Positions 12,029 through 23,590 of a stretch of DNA of 64,000 nucleotides are shown here, one piece after another; within the stretch, counting starts at the first letter, position 1, and the number at the start of each line of letters is the position of its first letter. Below the pieces are notes generated by a model, which saw nothing but the letters and a program-made list of their open reading frames with translations, searched no databases and was not told where the DNA came from. Source of the stretch: Labia minor. Its lineage: Eukaryota; Arthropoda; Insecta; Dermaptera; Spongiphoridae. The position numbers were made by a program, and so were the translations under genes. The stretch lies in NCBI GenBank assembly GCA_963082975.1, contig OY720346.1, positions 37,537,787 through 37,601,786 on the forward strand, given 5' to 3'.

Positions 12029-13227
12029 ATTTTTTTTTTTTATTTGACACAATTTATCAGGTAAATGGTTTTTCTATATATAATATACTATATATATTTA
12101 TTAATTTTTTTACTTCTAGTTTAAAAAAATAAATAAATTTTAATTTGAAATTGATTAAAATTCTAAATGTTTTCTCGTCTTCCTTTAATCATTCCCAACC
12201 CCCACTCTCTCTTCTTTCTCTCTCCCTCTCTCTCTTTCTATTTCCTAAGTCATTATATCTTATTCAGGTATGAGAGGAGTTTTGACTATCTTAAACACTA
12301 AAGTAATAACTTTTTCTATTTCTCTTTCATCACCTTTACATATTTTTTTTATCTTTTTTTTTTTAATATTAACCCCTTAGCCAGTTGTTTTTGATAGTAT
12401 TCTTATTTTATTATATATATTTGTAAGTTTATTAAAATTAGAATAAATAAAATTTTAATTTTATATAAAGAAGAATATTATATTTAAAATTTTTCTACAT
12501 ATAACATTGATTAATTAAAATTAATGACATTGGAAAATTTAATTATTTTTAAAAAAGAAGGAAAGAGAGAAAAATCTATAAAAGTTTTTTTTTTTCATTT
12601 CTATAATAAGCAAAATTTATAAATTTTTATTAATTTTCTAACATAATTTTCTTGTTCATGTCATAATCTTTTGATATAATAGATATATAACAACTTAATC
12701 ATTTAGGAATTGTAAATTTCTAAAAATTCAAATCAACTTATATATAGTTACATAAGAGGTGGCTTTTATTTTCCTACTTAATCAACAAGAAATTATGTTT
12801 GTTTGCCTCTGTTATCTTTTCCTTACTAGAAACTAAACGAAGAACTAAATTAAATGAAGAGTTTATAATTAAACTAAACGAGAGATAGAAGATGGGTGGG
12901 GAGTGGAGGTGGGGTGTTTTAAAACATACATTGCGTCGGGGTTGGTTGCCTCCCCCCTAAATGTACTTTCATCTAAACAAGAAACTATACAAAAAGAAAA
13001 AATATAGTACCCAACTACGAATACTATCTTAAACAGTAGAACTATATAACTTTATATTAACACCATTTAAATATAAATTCAAAACAATGTTAAATTATAT
13101 AACATGATTAAATTATTGTTTCAATATACTATATAATATAATGTATTAAATTTCCCTATAATTCTTTAATCTCAATAATATTGTACAATTAATAGCATTT
13201 TATTCACTTAAATGTTCATGATATATA
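12029..13227. other. AT-rich desert
   Basis: A CT-rich stretch lies near 12,195-12,245 (CTCTCTTCTTTCTCTCTCCC) and a GC-richer patch near 12,890-12,960 (GGGTGGGGAGTGGAGG). No gene or repeat family recognised. Confidence 0.5.
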
Positions 13228-14110
13228 ATAGTTTGGGGAAAAAGAAATTTTATTTTTTCGGTAGATGGCTGTAGTGACCGTAATCTCGTAAAGTTTCGAT
13301 CAAACAATATCAACTTTATACTCATTGATAAGGTGACATTTCACACTAAAGAAAATTATTATGATGTTTTCTGTTTCGTCCATTCAGTTGTGAGATACAG
13401 GGTATTACAAATGGAAGTTAATAAAGAAAATATTCGGTACATTTTACATTTTTTCTTTGATAAAAACCAAAATGCAAGCCACGAGGCTGAAATTCTGAAT
13501 GGTGTTTATGGTGTAACAGCTAATTTCGTGCAACTTTGCTTTCGTTGATTCGGTTCAGACATTTTTGATGTTAAAGATGTACCTCGCACAGGCAGCCCCG
13601 TCGTCGAAAATGTCAATCAAATTACAGAATTAATCAAAGACCGACCATAACAAAGTTTAAAACCATTTGCGCAAAGTTGGTTTGGGTGCCACACGAAATA
13701 ACACCAAAAAACACGTTGGATAAAATTTCCATCTACAAAGCCTTGACCAAATGTAATGATATCGACCCATTTCTTAAACTGATGGTGACTGGGGATGAGA
13801 AATAGGTTACATACGACAATTTTCATTCAATGTTTCAATGTTTTTAATTTACACCTTAATTTATAATATTTTGCAAATAGGAACATTTATCTTTCTGTTT
13901 AATTGTTATTAAAATTAAAAAAAGTTAATTTCCAAAGGGGCGGTGAGTAAATTTTTTCTGGAAAGGGGGCGTTTGGCCAAATAAGTTTGGGATCCACTGG
14001 TATAACCAAACACTAAATTGAGATCTCTACTATTAACAATTGGACCGTTTGAACAGAAACGGCCAGAATTGGCAAACAGAAAAGATGATGTGTTCCAACA
14101 GGACAACGTT
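13228..14110 (+). pseudogene. mariner transposase pseudogene, interrupted by a hAT-like end
   Basis: A mariner-type 5' end (TTTGGGGAAAAAGAAATTT, about 13231-13250) precedes a transposase start at 13411: MEVNKENIRYILHFFFDKNQ, with the helix-turn-helix blocks ASHEAEILNGVYG and, past a stop, FGSDIFDVKDVPRTGSP. A deletion follows, then in other frames KNTLDKISIYKALTK and DIDPFLKLMVTGDEK.VTYDN, which holds the first Asp region. From 13,997 the remnant resumes as NQTLN.DLYY.QLDRL and EQKRPELANRKDDVFQQDNV, the second Asp region. Between the two halves lies non-mariner sequence ending in a hAT-like terminus. The C-terminal third is missing. The match to the mauritiana group is by recognisable motifs. 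Confidence 0.85.
13835..13996. mobile_element. hAT-like terminal fragment inserted in mariner
   Basis: The reverse complement of 13,918-13,996 starts CAGTGGATCCCAAACTTATT and continues GGCCAAACGCCCCCTTTCC. A CAGTG...CCCAAACTT start is characteristic of hAT ends. It splits the mariner reading between VTYDN and NQTLN. The left boundary and target duplication are unclear. Confidence 0.55.
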
Positions 14111-14962
14111 GATTTAAAAATTAATGTTAAATTAAAAAATTAAATAAAAATACTTTTCAGTAAATATAAACATATTTTATTATATTTAGTTTAACAATAT
14201 CTATAAAAATCTATTAAATAAAGAATCTCTGAAATATATAAATACTGGTATAACGAATAATACATAACTGAAATTAAGTCCATTTCCTTATATATTTATA
14301 TAAATATTTTATTTTGAAATTGCATTATGGTACATTCGTTCGTTTCTCTGCCATGTCAGTCTTCGTTACTCCTATTCAGTATGCATAAATGAAATCCCAA
14401 CAAGATGAGAAGGAGGGGTGGACTTGCGCCTCCAGGATAAACATACTTCGACATTACAAATTACAATGACAGTGGGTAGAGGTTGTCTGAAATGAAAACA
14501 AATATAAATGGAGAGCGGGGGAGGGCGATGGGGGGAGGGAGGGCTTTGGAATTCATACAGAATTCACAAATGTCTTTATTAAAATTATAATATTATGGTA
14601 TATGAAATTACAATGCATGAATGAATCAGACGGAAAATGTTTTAATTAAAATTTGTTGTTTCATTGGATTATTAAATATGAACCAAGTGATAAGCAAAAT
14701 TGTTAAACAATCATGATTATTAGGTCAAATTACCTCCTTTGTAATATTATAATTAGCAAAGGTGAGAGAAAAACTTACACCAAATACACCAATAAATTCC
14801 CATTATAGAATTAATTCAAAATTATTTTTAAATAACAATAATTTATTGAACATTTTTTCATATACTATTAAGATTAAAATCAAAAAAGTTTTACTAAAAT
14901 TGTAGAGAAAATATCTCAAAAACTTTTCATTACAAAATATTATTTAAAATTTTTCTATTTAA
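14111..14962. other. No gene recognised
   Basis: AT-rich with a GC-richer, G-rich patch near 14,395-14,560 (GGAGGGGTGGACTTGCGCC, GGGGGAGGGCGATGGGGGG). No repeat identity. Confidence 0.5.
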
Positions 14963-15555
14963 TATTTGGCCAGAGATAGGATTGCGATCACGAAAATTTT
15001 CGATGTCGAGATTTTGATGTTTTTATACGTTTTAAAGGTCCCTGAGTCATTTTCACTAATGTTAAGAAAAATGTCTGTGTGTGTATATAGACAAGATTAC
15101 GCAAAAACGGTTTGAGCTAGAATCATGAAATTTGGTACACTGGCATTATTCAAAATTTGTAGTTTTCTATCACCTTTTGAGAAATGTAGCTCATTCGGAA
15201 GAGTGTCAGATTTTCATTTTTTTTTCCTCTAAAGTGACCGTAAAAATAAAGATATATGTTTGATAGTTTTTCACATGATTAAAAATTGTGTAAAACTGCT
15301 ATATATAGAATTTCAGCTTGATTGAATGACTGAAAGTACAGTAATTAATTTTTTTAATTTTTTTAATATGTTGACTGCTTATCACGCACAAGCACGTGAC
15401 GTGGTACCATCAACAAAGTATTAAACACCCGCTACTTTAATAAATATTATTTATTAATTTTATAATGTATAATTAATTAAATTTAATTTAAATATAATAT
15501 ATGTGTTAATTAATTCAATTTAAATTTGCGAGATAGTCGAGTGGAGACACTCCAG
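14963..15555 (+). mobile_element. HEL-A repeat, copy 3
   Basis: Full-length plus-strand copy. The 5' end is eroded (GGCCAGAGATAGGATTGCG). The core TTACGCAAAAACGGTTTGAG and ATCATGAAATTTGGTACAC are intact. The 3' end is GCGAGATAGTCGAGTGGAGACACTCCAG split over 15528-15555, i.e. an inverted copy of the 5' 10-mer and then the terminal hairpin. Confidence 0.9.
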
Positions 15556-15739
15556 CTTTTTAGTTATTTAATTTTAATTTTCTTTTTCTTAATTTAATGA
15601 ATTTTAATTTCAAAATAAATAATAAAAGCATGGTTAATTACTAAATTGCTTTGAAAAAGATTAGTGAAATATAAATAAGGGTTATTTTTCAATCAGTTCT
15701 GTTTATTATCATATAATAAAATGGATTAGTTTTATAATC

Positions 15740-16200
15740 TTAAAAAGTGTAAATGAAGGAGGGGGTTGAAGGGGTTAAAGGCCGATGGATTGTGGGTGAA
15801 TCTTGTTAGTGGGTCTTATATGAAAAATGGAAATATTAAGACCCCCAAGGGGATGGTTTTTCTCTTTAAACGGCGGTGGTATAATTTAAAAGCTGGATTA
15901 GTTGACAGGGCAATTTGGGACAGTGTCCAAGAATGACGGAGCCCGGGTGTTAATTTTGCAAATGGGGTGTCAAATCCATAAGGGCCTTGAAGGGTTGGTT
16001 CCTAGGGTTGCCAGCTAAATACAACCTAGGCCAGCATTTGCATAAACCGTCTTATGTTGTTAATAGGACTACGGCCTGTTAAATAATCCAATATGGATTC
16101 ACTAGAGCCCATCTTTTCTCTAATCGCCTACATCACTACTTTCCGTTCTACACCACCCCCACTTGCAACCACACATCTTCATTTACAAATGAATACACGT
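15740..16200. other. Less AT-rich single-copy island (possible conserved non-coding DNA)
   Basis: About 450 bp of near-even base composition in an AT-rich desert, without repeat-family signatures, long frames or splice-site pattern. Motifs such as ATTTGCAT (octamer-like, near 16,034) occur, but I cannot claim function. It could be a cis-regulatory element or an unrecognised old repeat. Confidence 0.3.
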
Positions 16201-16676
16201 GTCTGATTAATTAATTTAATATCAACATCAAAATTAATAAAAAAAAAAAAATAATAATAAAATAAAATAATAATAATTATATTTGAAAATATGTAATGAA
16301 AAAATATTTTTTTTTAATAAAATTTAATCTGCATAATTTAATTGATTAAGATTTTTCATTAGTTCTGAAAGACCATACAATTAATTTTTTCAAATTTGAT
16401 ATTTTCTTAAAATAAAATCATAATTGTTTGTTTTTATTTATAATATATTATACTATATCTTGTATTTTTATAATATAGATTCCAGCGGTAGGTAAATAGA
16501 CCCCTTCACTAAGTCAACTTCCAGCTTCCATCGAAATTTTAAATTCATTGTTTTTATTATTAATATTATCATTTCTATATATTTATGTTACTGAAATTCG
16601 TTAAATTAACTCCTTATATCCTTTATTATTATATTATATGTTGAGTATTTATATTTATTTATTTTATGATTAAATA
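16200..16676. other. AT-rich DNA, nothing recognised
   Basis: Simple A/T sequence with AATAAT runs at 16,240-16,275. Confidence 0.6.
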
Positions 16677-17184
16677 CGAGGGCAGGTCAATAAGTCGGTG
16701 ACTTTTTGAATGAAACACGGGTTTTTGGATAAAAAATTATTTTATTTTTAACGTAGTCCCTTTGAGCTCTTAACACTTAGTCCCACGTTTCTCCAATTTT
16801 TTCATCCCTTCCAAAAAATAAGATTTGTCAAGGACATCAAAATGCCGTTTATGTGATGATTTAATCTTTGGAGTCAAATTTCTTTCCGCTAAGTCAATTC
16901 TTCAGGTTTAGAATCAAAAAATAATCTCTTGGGGATGAATCCGGAGAATAGGGCGGATGAGGGAGCAATTAGTATCCCAATTCATGGGTTTTTTCATGAA
17001 AATTCACTTTTTTCATTTTCTTCTCAAATCAAGTGGTAGTCAGTCTGCTATTAATGGATGTCACACAAAAAGCTCAAATTTCGACAGGAGTCAGCTGAGA
17101 GTTTCCTGTTGACAGGAGCTGTGTTGCCATTTTATTTAAGAGACAGGAAATTTTAAAAGTCACGAACTTATTGACCTGCCCAAG
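16677..17184 (-). mobile_element. Internally deleted mariner-like element with TIRs and TA duplication
   Basis: A 508-bp element has inverted ends: left GGGCAGGTCAATAAGTCGGT and right, reverse-complemented, GGGCAGGTCAATAAGTTCGT. A TA dinucleotide flanks both sides (16675-16676 and 17185-17186). On the minus strand there is a decayed transposase C-terminus in several frames: PRDYFLILNLK, then FDVLDKSYFLEGMKKLEKRG, TKC, ELKG. This resembles the mariner SPCDYFLFPKLK block and the 'LEGIKKLEERWTKCIELKGDYVE' tail. The 5' half of the gene is deleted, so the copy is non-autonomous. Confidence 0.85.
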
Positions 17185-19002
17185 TATTTTGTTACACTTT
17201 ATTTGAATATAGATAAATTTTTATTATACAAAATTTTTAAATAATTATTTTGTATTTTAACTATATGTTAAATATATACATATGGTATTTTTTACAAAGC
17301 ACTCAAGATGAAGTTGTTTGTAGTCATATTAATTTAAATTTGATTTTGAATTGTTATGTAACTTTGGTGAAACTCATCATAATTTTGGATTAAAATTGCT
17401 TTCATTCTTGTCCACCCTTGTATTTATTATTATTATAAATATTTATATTTATTAGTGAGAGCTGTTTAACAGATAAAGCAACCACTCCAAACTGCTACAA
17501 CCTCCAAACAACATGACAACACTCTACATTAGCTCTTCAGTAGAAATTTCAACCATGTTAATTAATTTGAAACAAAAAAAAAAACAATTTTATTTCACAA
17601 ATATATATATATATATTGATATATTTCATATATCAATGTATTTAAAAACTACTACCAATAGGTACTTTTTAATTTTAATTTCAAGGTGAGTGTTTTAATG
17701 TCAGTTATAAAGAAATCTGAATAGACCGAAGTGGAGGGGATGGTTTCCATTTGCGCTTTGTTCACTAAGTGTGTGTCTTGTATGTTTGCCGATGAAAGGG
17801 CGTAGATCAAAATTTGAAAGTGATATATATATATATATATTGTATATGCATGTTGAGAGATATGAGTAAAATTGATGAGAGTATACGGGAAGAGTGTCGC
17901 AGCCTTTTTCCTATCCCCTTTGATTAAAACACTTTCAAATTTATATTTTTTAGTTAGATAAACAAGAACGTTAATTTCACTTTGCATATTAAATCTAAAA
18001 TTTAAAAGATATTTACTTTTGAATGGCCATTATGCAATAGGATTTCCATACAAGTGGAATATATTAAGATCGGTGATGATGATAACGAGAACTAACTAAC
18101 AATTCTCCATCCACACCCATATCTCTCCCCCCACCTATTCCCTTTTGGAATAATAATATTGTAGAAAATTACTTACCTAGGTCCTATCTAATTTAACTCC
18201 ATTCCACTCCTCAATGTAGGTTAATAATTACATTTTTATAAACTAAGAAGAAAAGAATGTAATAAATAATAAAAATATAATTGAAATTTTCAAAAAAAAT
18301 TACAAGTAAATTAAATAATTAGTAAATAAAATCATTATTTTCATTTCAATACCATACTTGTGGGAATCTGACATGCGCGCCTCCTTAGAGAGAGCTGTGA
18401 ACTATAAGCAATCCAGTGAGTTATGTTCTTATAAATTTTGTTCATAAATCGTCAAAATACAAATCAATTCGAAGGAGAACAGGTTTTTCATTACATTACA
18501 TTTTTATAAACTAAATTTTCTAACTGATGGTGTAACATTTTTTTACAATCCCACTTAAGGCGTTCTAAAATATTAAAATTTAATTTCTTCTGTTCCCCGC
18601 TATTTCTTTTCCAAATCAAAAAGTAATTCTCTCAGAGGAATTAAAAAAAATGGGTGGCATGTCAAACTGAGCCAACCCAACATCACTCAATAACGATTAA
18701 AATGGAGACATGCATCGTCTATCGATTAGCCAACGAAAATATTAATCCATCGTGAAGGGGAAGGCATTATCGAGATATTGCTTCTTAATGGTTCACGAGG
18801 CCCAACCCGTCAAAACTGATAAGCGGAAAAACGTAAAAAAGAATTCAGTCGGATTAACATTTTAAACATTTTAAGTGACATTTTCAACAATCGGTCTATC
18901 TATCTATCTCTCTATTATTCTATCATTTTTTTTTGATTTTTTTTCAAAACAAATTAGATTATTAGATATTTACTTTTATAATTATATATGTTATATTTAT
19001 TT
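17185..19002. other. No gene recognised; one less AT-rich island at about 18,640-18,840
   Basis: Mostly AT-rich. A 111-codon frame at 17652-17987 (minus) contains an IYIYIYH run from a microsatellite at 17,821-17,842 and no domain. The 18,640-18,840 island (CAAACTGAGCCAACCCAAC, CATCGTCTATCGATTAGCC) has balanced composition and no repeat signature. Confidence 0.45.
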
Positions 19003-19184
19003 GAAGACCTTAGAGCGAAACAGTGGTAAGCCACACTTTTGCCGAAAATTGTTTTATTGCATTTATCATATGGCTGGAACAATATTAAACCACTAAAAAA
19101 GTTATTTTGACTGTTTCGTAATAAATAGCGCTGCTATCGCTAAATCATGTTGTTGGTGTTGGCAAAATTACTTCATTTTCTTAC

Positions 19185-19424
19185 GTGAAGAGCATGGTAA
19201 GCCACATCAATATGGCGTCGACTTCTGGTTTATGTCTTCGTTCAAGAGCATTTATTCGTGAAAATAACCGTTCTAGTCCTGAGTTTTTTGAGGAGAGTGA
19301 TGACAGTTGTGTCGACAAAGACTTTGTACCAAATAACGATAATATGTCGATAGATTCTTCTGAGATAGGTTATAGTTTTTTATTTTTTTGGCTTACCACG
19401 TTTTTATGTAAAAATATTTTGTAA
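19185..19424 (+). CDS. Hypothetical N-terminal frame of the transposon
   Basis: A 79-codon frame inside the TIR element. Residues 14-60 are hydrophilic, acidic and serine-rich (NNRSSPEFFEESDDSCVDKD), a style seen at transposase N-termini, while the last 20 residues read into A/T sequence. A donor-like GT follows at the TCTGAGATAGGTTATAG region, so the true exon may end near 19,368. I do not recognise the protein. It is probably part of the element's transposase gene rather than a host gene. Confidence 0.35.
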   Translation: MKSMVSHINMASTSGLCLRSRAFIRENNRSSPEFFEESDDSCVDKDFVPNNDNMSIDSSEIGYSFLFFWLTTFLCKNIL

Positions 19425-19563
19425 ATAATTTATGCAAAAGTATTGTATGCCATGTGGCTTAAGATGTTATTGCCCAACAACGAGCAAATATATTCACCAG
19501 AAGGTTGGCTAGATGTCATTCAAAAATCAAACCGAAAAAACCCATTTATAGTAACAAAAATGA

Positions 19564-20010
19564 GTCAAAAAGACTTATTCTTATGAGCCTCTGTTGGCGA
19601 ATATAAACAAAAAAGCACGCTTTTCTGATAAGACAAACTTGGAATTTTCAGGAACGTATAGCTTTTGCTTTAAATCAGAGAATATTGGATCATTTTTTGT
19701 TAAAAACACAGTTAATGGAGAATACAGGAAAATTAATGTCTTAAAACAAGGTAGACCTGTAATGATAACCTTGTTAGATATTAAACTTAAATACAACGAG
19801 CCATTAAAAATAGCAGAAAAGAAAATTAAAAATGTACAAACATTATTGCCTTATATACCTCCAGCCTATCAATCATTTTACACTCAATTAAATGTAATTG
19901 TTGATGATGTAGATGATGAGGTTGAAATTTTAGATAAAGCAAAAACACGTGAAGCTACATTTTATGTAAATTCTATTTTTTTTTTTTGTGAAAAAAAATA
20001 TAGTAGATAA
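19564..20010 (+). CDS. Hypothetical C-terminal frame of the transposon
   Basis: An open frame of about 148 codons with no upstream ATG (the frame opens after a TGA at 19,561), so it is an internal exon or a truncated gene. Residues downstream of LKQGRPVMITLLDIKLKYNE include LLPYIPPAYQSFYTQL and an acidic tail (VDDVDDEVEILDKAK). The composition is protein-like compared with the surroundings. I recall similar PYIPP-type tails in insect transposon proteins but cannot name the family. No DDE triad is visible. Confidence 0.4.
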   Translation, partial: VKKTYSYEPLLANINKKARFSDKTNLEFSGTYSFCFKSENIGSFFVKNTVNGEYRKINVLKQGRPVMITLLDIKLKYNEPLKIAEKKIKNVQTLLPYIPPAYQSFYTQLNVIVDDVDDEVEILDKAKTREATFYVNSIFFFCEKKYSR

Positions 20011-20323
20011 AGATGTTGAAATTTTAGATGTGTTATAGATGTATTATATTATCTTAGTTATTTTTATCATCCGTTTAGTTTAGTTTTAGCAAAAACATGG
20101 TAAGCCACATTTTTTTCAAAATAAATTCTAATTTTTGTAGAAAAAATGTTTTATTTAAAGAAATAATAGTTGCTGACTTTTTCCCTTTACTGATATTATA
20201 TATTGAGCAAATTTGAAATATATGCAGTAAGCCCAATGTTTTATATCTTTTCTTTAAACTTTAAACTGCAATATCTCAACTTTTTGATTTTGTGGCTTAC
20301 CACTGTTTCGCTCTAAGGTCTTC

Positions 20324-20678
20324 ATTTTTTTAATTACTTTCCAAGATTGATTTGATCTTTAGTTTTAATATAAATTTGTATTTGTTTATGTTCGGGGTTA
20401 CCCCTTTACAGCCACTTCAACAGCATTATGATATTTATTTATTAAGTCTTATATATATTAAAATATATATAATATATGAGATTCTGATGCGTTTTGTGAA
20501 GATAGGCTCTACTACTACCAGTATTAACATTTATCTCTTAATATTTAACTATATAAATATAAAAACTTAACATACACACTAATGTAATATGATATTAATA
20601 ATATAATAATCATCTATCAGAAAAACAGAAAAGAATTAGGAGTGAATGTAATATAAATATAAACGCATATGAATATAT
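20324..20678. other. AT-rich DNA, nothing recognised
   Basis: A/T-rich spacer between the TIR transposon and the HEL-C copy. Confidence 0.5.
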
Positions 20679-20985
20679 AGTACCTGGTTCACCAAGCCGC
20701 CGCTTGGTACTTAAAAAAATGATTTCTTAGGAACTATGATTATTTAAGACTAAGATTACTATTTAAAATAAACACTAAAATATATGAAACAATTTCAAAT
20801 AATTTAAAAGAACATAAATTAAAAAAAATAGTCACAAAACATTCAGCCATTAAACGAATGAATTAATGCACTGAAAGACAGAAAAGTATGGCCTGTGGAT
20901 ATAACATAATATATATTTCGTAATTTGATTTATTTATTTTGTATAAAAGGAAGCGCTAACAGCGTTGCCCGGCGACATTTTTTTT
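20679..20985 (-). mobile_element. HEL-C repeat, copy 2
   Basis: Hairpin ACCAAGC-cgcc-GCTTGGT at about 20,691-20,708, then GAAACAATTTCAAATAATTT (shared with HEL-B), AATTAATGCACTGAAAGACA, AACATAATATATATTTCGTA and, at the far end, AACAGCGTTGCCCGGCG. The last motif resembles CCGGCGTTGCCCG within HEL-B copy 2, so HEL-B and HEL-C look like relatives. No coding capacity. Confidence 0.7.
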
Positions 20986-22989
20986 ATTATTAAAATTCCT
21001 ATTTCAAATTAAGAATCAACTAACAAAGATGATTTTTCACGAAGCTGAAATCATTACATATCGATTTTACTTTATAAAAATTATCTATGGGGTGAATTTC
21101 AAAAATATCCTTAGAGCGGTTTAATATTTCAAAAATACAAATATATAAAAATTTTTGCTAGTATAATAAGATAAGTTAAGATAAATAGCAAGTTCTTATA
21201 TAATACTAAACTTAAAATACTTTATCAATTTTTATTAAAAGTATGACTATTTAACAAAAAAAAATACAATTAATTAATTAGAATAATATTTAATAATTAT
21301 TATATATTATTTAATATTATAGTAACTTTTATAAAATAATAAATTCCAATTTTTATTTAATTTAATAAAAATGAAAATGTAATTTTAGTTGGAAATTTAT
21401 GAAATATAAAAATTATACACCCCAATTCTTTTTTTAAAAATTAAATTTTAAATATTTGTCATGATTTGTTTCCTAAATAGGTACTATTCCTTTATTCTAT
21501 TCTATATTAAATATGACATATATTGCTTTTAATTGATTTGAGAATGTTGACAGTGAATCTCATGAGATATGCACGGGTAGGTGACATATATAAGGGGTGT
21601 CAAGTTAGGACAGAGGACAATTATGGCCCTTAGATGTCTCATTTGGGCATGTCCAAACGTGAATAGAGTTCTAATGGGTTTCCCTTTATATAATATACCT
21701 TTATGCAACCCTAATATACCCTCATCCATTTTATTTATTTTTAAAATTAATTTTAATCTTTATTCAATGTGAAATTCAAATTTTATTGATATTGAAAGAA
21801 GGAATTAAGTAGAAAAGAGGGGATAAATGAAACTAAAGATAGATTCTATCAAATGCATCACAATTTTACACAAAGACGGGAAAAATCAAATTTATACAAT
21901 TAGAGATAAAAAAAAAAAATAAAATAAAACATGACCTGGTCGTATTTCAAAGTGAATAAGGTACAATATATTTTTTTTTTGTGATTTCATTTTGTATGCG
22001 TCTTTTTTCTATCCTCTCTTTTCTTGTAGGTTGAATTAAATTTCAAACGATTTTTTAACTACCGTTTGACGCTCAAGTTATATACCCCCTCTCTCCATCA
22101 GTTTTTTTTTTCAATTTACTGATGTAATAAGATTTGATTGAAAAAAAATAGAATTAATATTCATTGTTTCTTTTGAAAAGTGCAGAAGATACCTAAAAAT
22201 GATTTTATAATATAAAAAATATTATTAAATATTATTATTAAGGTAACCTTAAGGTAGTGCTTAACCAAAGAACTTGAAGACCCAGGATCGCGAACGTCAT
22301 CAAATTTAAAAAATTATAATATAATATTTAATTATATCAAATTTTCCATTTAATTTAATGTTTATTAATTGAGAAATATGAATGCTGGATTAAAAATAAA
22401 AAATATATATAAAAACCTTTTTAAAAACACGCTTTTATTTAAAAAGTTTTTTTTTATTTCCAAATTTTTAGTCTTGACAGAAATTTCGCCCCGTTTATTA
22501 TTTCAGGTTAAAGTGTTAAGAATTCATTTATTTATAAATAATTAATATGATAATAATAATATTATTTATTATTTGAAAAATATTTAAATAGTTTTAATTT
22601 TATTAAAATGAATTTATAATTGGAATTTCATTAAATTTTGTTTAATATAATTTTTTTATTTTTATTATTTTTAATTCACAAATTTTAAAAATCTGTATTT
22701 TTGAAAAATTCAAAATATTTCTTTTTGATTATTAAAGTGTCATCGACATTCAATATACGTTTCAAATTTGAGCGAAATTTCTCAACCAGAAGTGGGTCAA
22801 ATTCACCTTGCAAGATTTGTCGACAGGACACGATAAAAGCGTGTAAAAAAAATTAAATGTATGAATTTCTGTATATATATATATTTTCTTGGTTATATTT
22901 TTACAAGAAAATTCTTGAATTTTATTTTAGAAACTTTAATTAATATTCAAACTATTCATCCGTAGATTTGAATTCGAAATGATACGATT
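20986..22989. other. AT-rich desert with one mixed-composition patch
   Basis: Long A/T-rich stretches. The patch at 21,540-21,735 (GGGGTGTCAAGTTAGGACAG, GGCCCTTAGATGTC) has overlapping frames on both strands but no domain. A GCGAACGTC / CCAGGATCG patch near 22,282 is unassigned. Confidence 0.45.
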
Positions 22990-23590
22990 TCTTTTAAATC
23001 ATGTAATATTCGTAAAGTCCACTTCGGTTGGTTTGGCTTTTCTTCCCTTTCATTGAAGCGGCTGAAACGAGGATGACAACTGCTTTTCACAATCATCCAT
23101 CAACGAACGATGAACGAAGGAGAGTGGAAGAAAGGATGGTGGATGATGGTAGGCGGTACGCTTCTTATGACCGTCCAAAAGTCGACATTCTTTCACCCGA
23201 CTGGAGACATTCGATATTCTCAACTGAAGATTATGATAATAATCGAGGCCGCTTATCGACTCGGTTGACAAAAGGCCGCGTTGGATTGTCGAAGAAGAGG
23301 AGGGGGGGGGTGCCCGGGATGCCCAGGGTTGGGCCGAGGTCTCCACGTCGATTCCCGGGGGATTAATGCTTGGCAAAGCATCTCGCAGACATCCGATACC
23401 CTATCTACAACCCCTATCCCTTGGCTAACCCTATCTTAGTCGAATCCCGATTCCGTTACGAGATTGATTGTGCCCGGGATTAACACGGACAACGGTTCGG
23501 TTGATTAGTCCTCGGCTACTAGGTTTAAGGGTAGAGGGAGGTGGCAGAGTGGTGGTGGACTGCCATGTCATCCCTTTTCTAATTAGCATT
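22990..23590. other. GC-rich island of unknown identity
   Basis: About 550 bp stands out by high G+C and many CpGs, including a G homopolymer near 23,306 and paired CCCGGG sites (23,311, 23,354, 23,473). Overlapping open frames run on plus (23,028-23,366, 112 codons, Arg-rich: NDERRRVEERMVDDGRRYAS) and minus (23,050-23,376). A TTCATTGAAG just before 23,060 could be a splice acceptor. None of the translations matches a family I know, and I do not recognise rRNA. It could be a CpG-rich first exon, a promoter, an rDNA-spacer piece or an old GC-rich element. Confidence 0.35.

Larger units (their letters stand above)
19003..20323 (+). mobile_element. 1.3-kb DNA transposon with about 33-bp TIRs, unassigned family
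   Basis: The termini are inverted repeats: left GAAGACCTTAGAGCGAAACA then GTGGTAAGCCACA, mirrored exactly at 20,291-20,323. Flanks ATTTATTT and ATTTTTTT suggest an imperfect 8-bp target duplication. Inside, the 12-bp motif TGGTAAGCCACA recurs at about 19,025 (+), 19,195 (+), 19,389 (-, one variant), 20,098 (+) and 20,290 (-). Two open frames lie inside (19,185-19,424 and 19,564-20,010). The small size suggests a deletion derivative. The superfamily is not clear from the ends alone. Confidence 0.8.

Noticed and set aside
17652-17987. 111-codon minus-strand frame
   Set aside because: Contains a microsatellite-derived IYIYIYH run, no domain, and lies in A/T-rich DNA.
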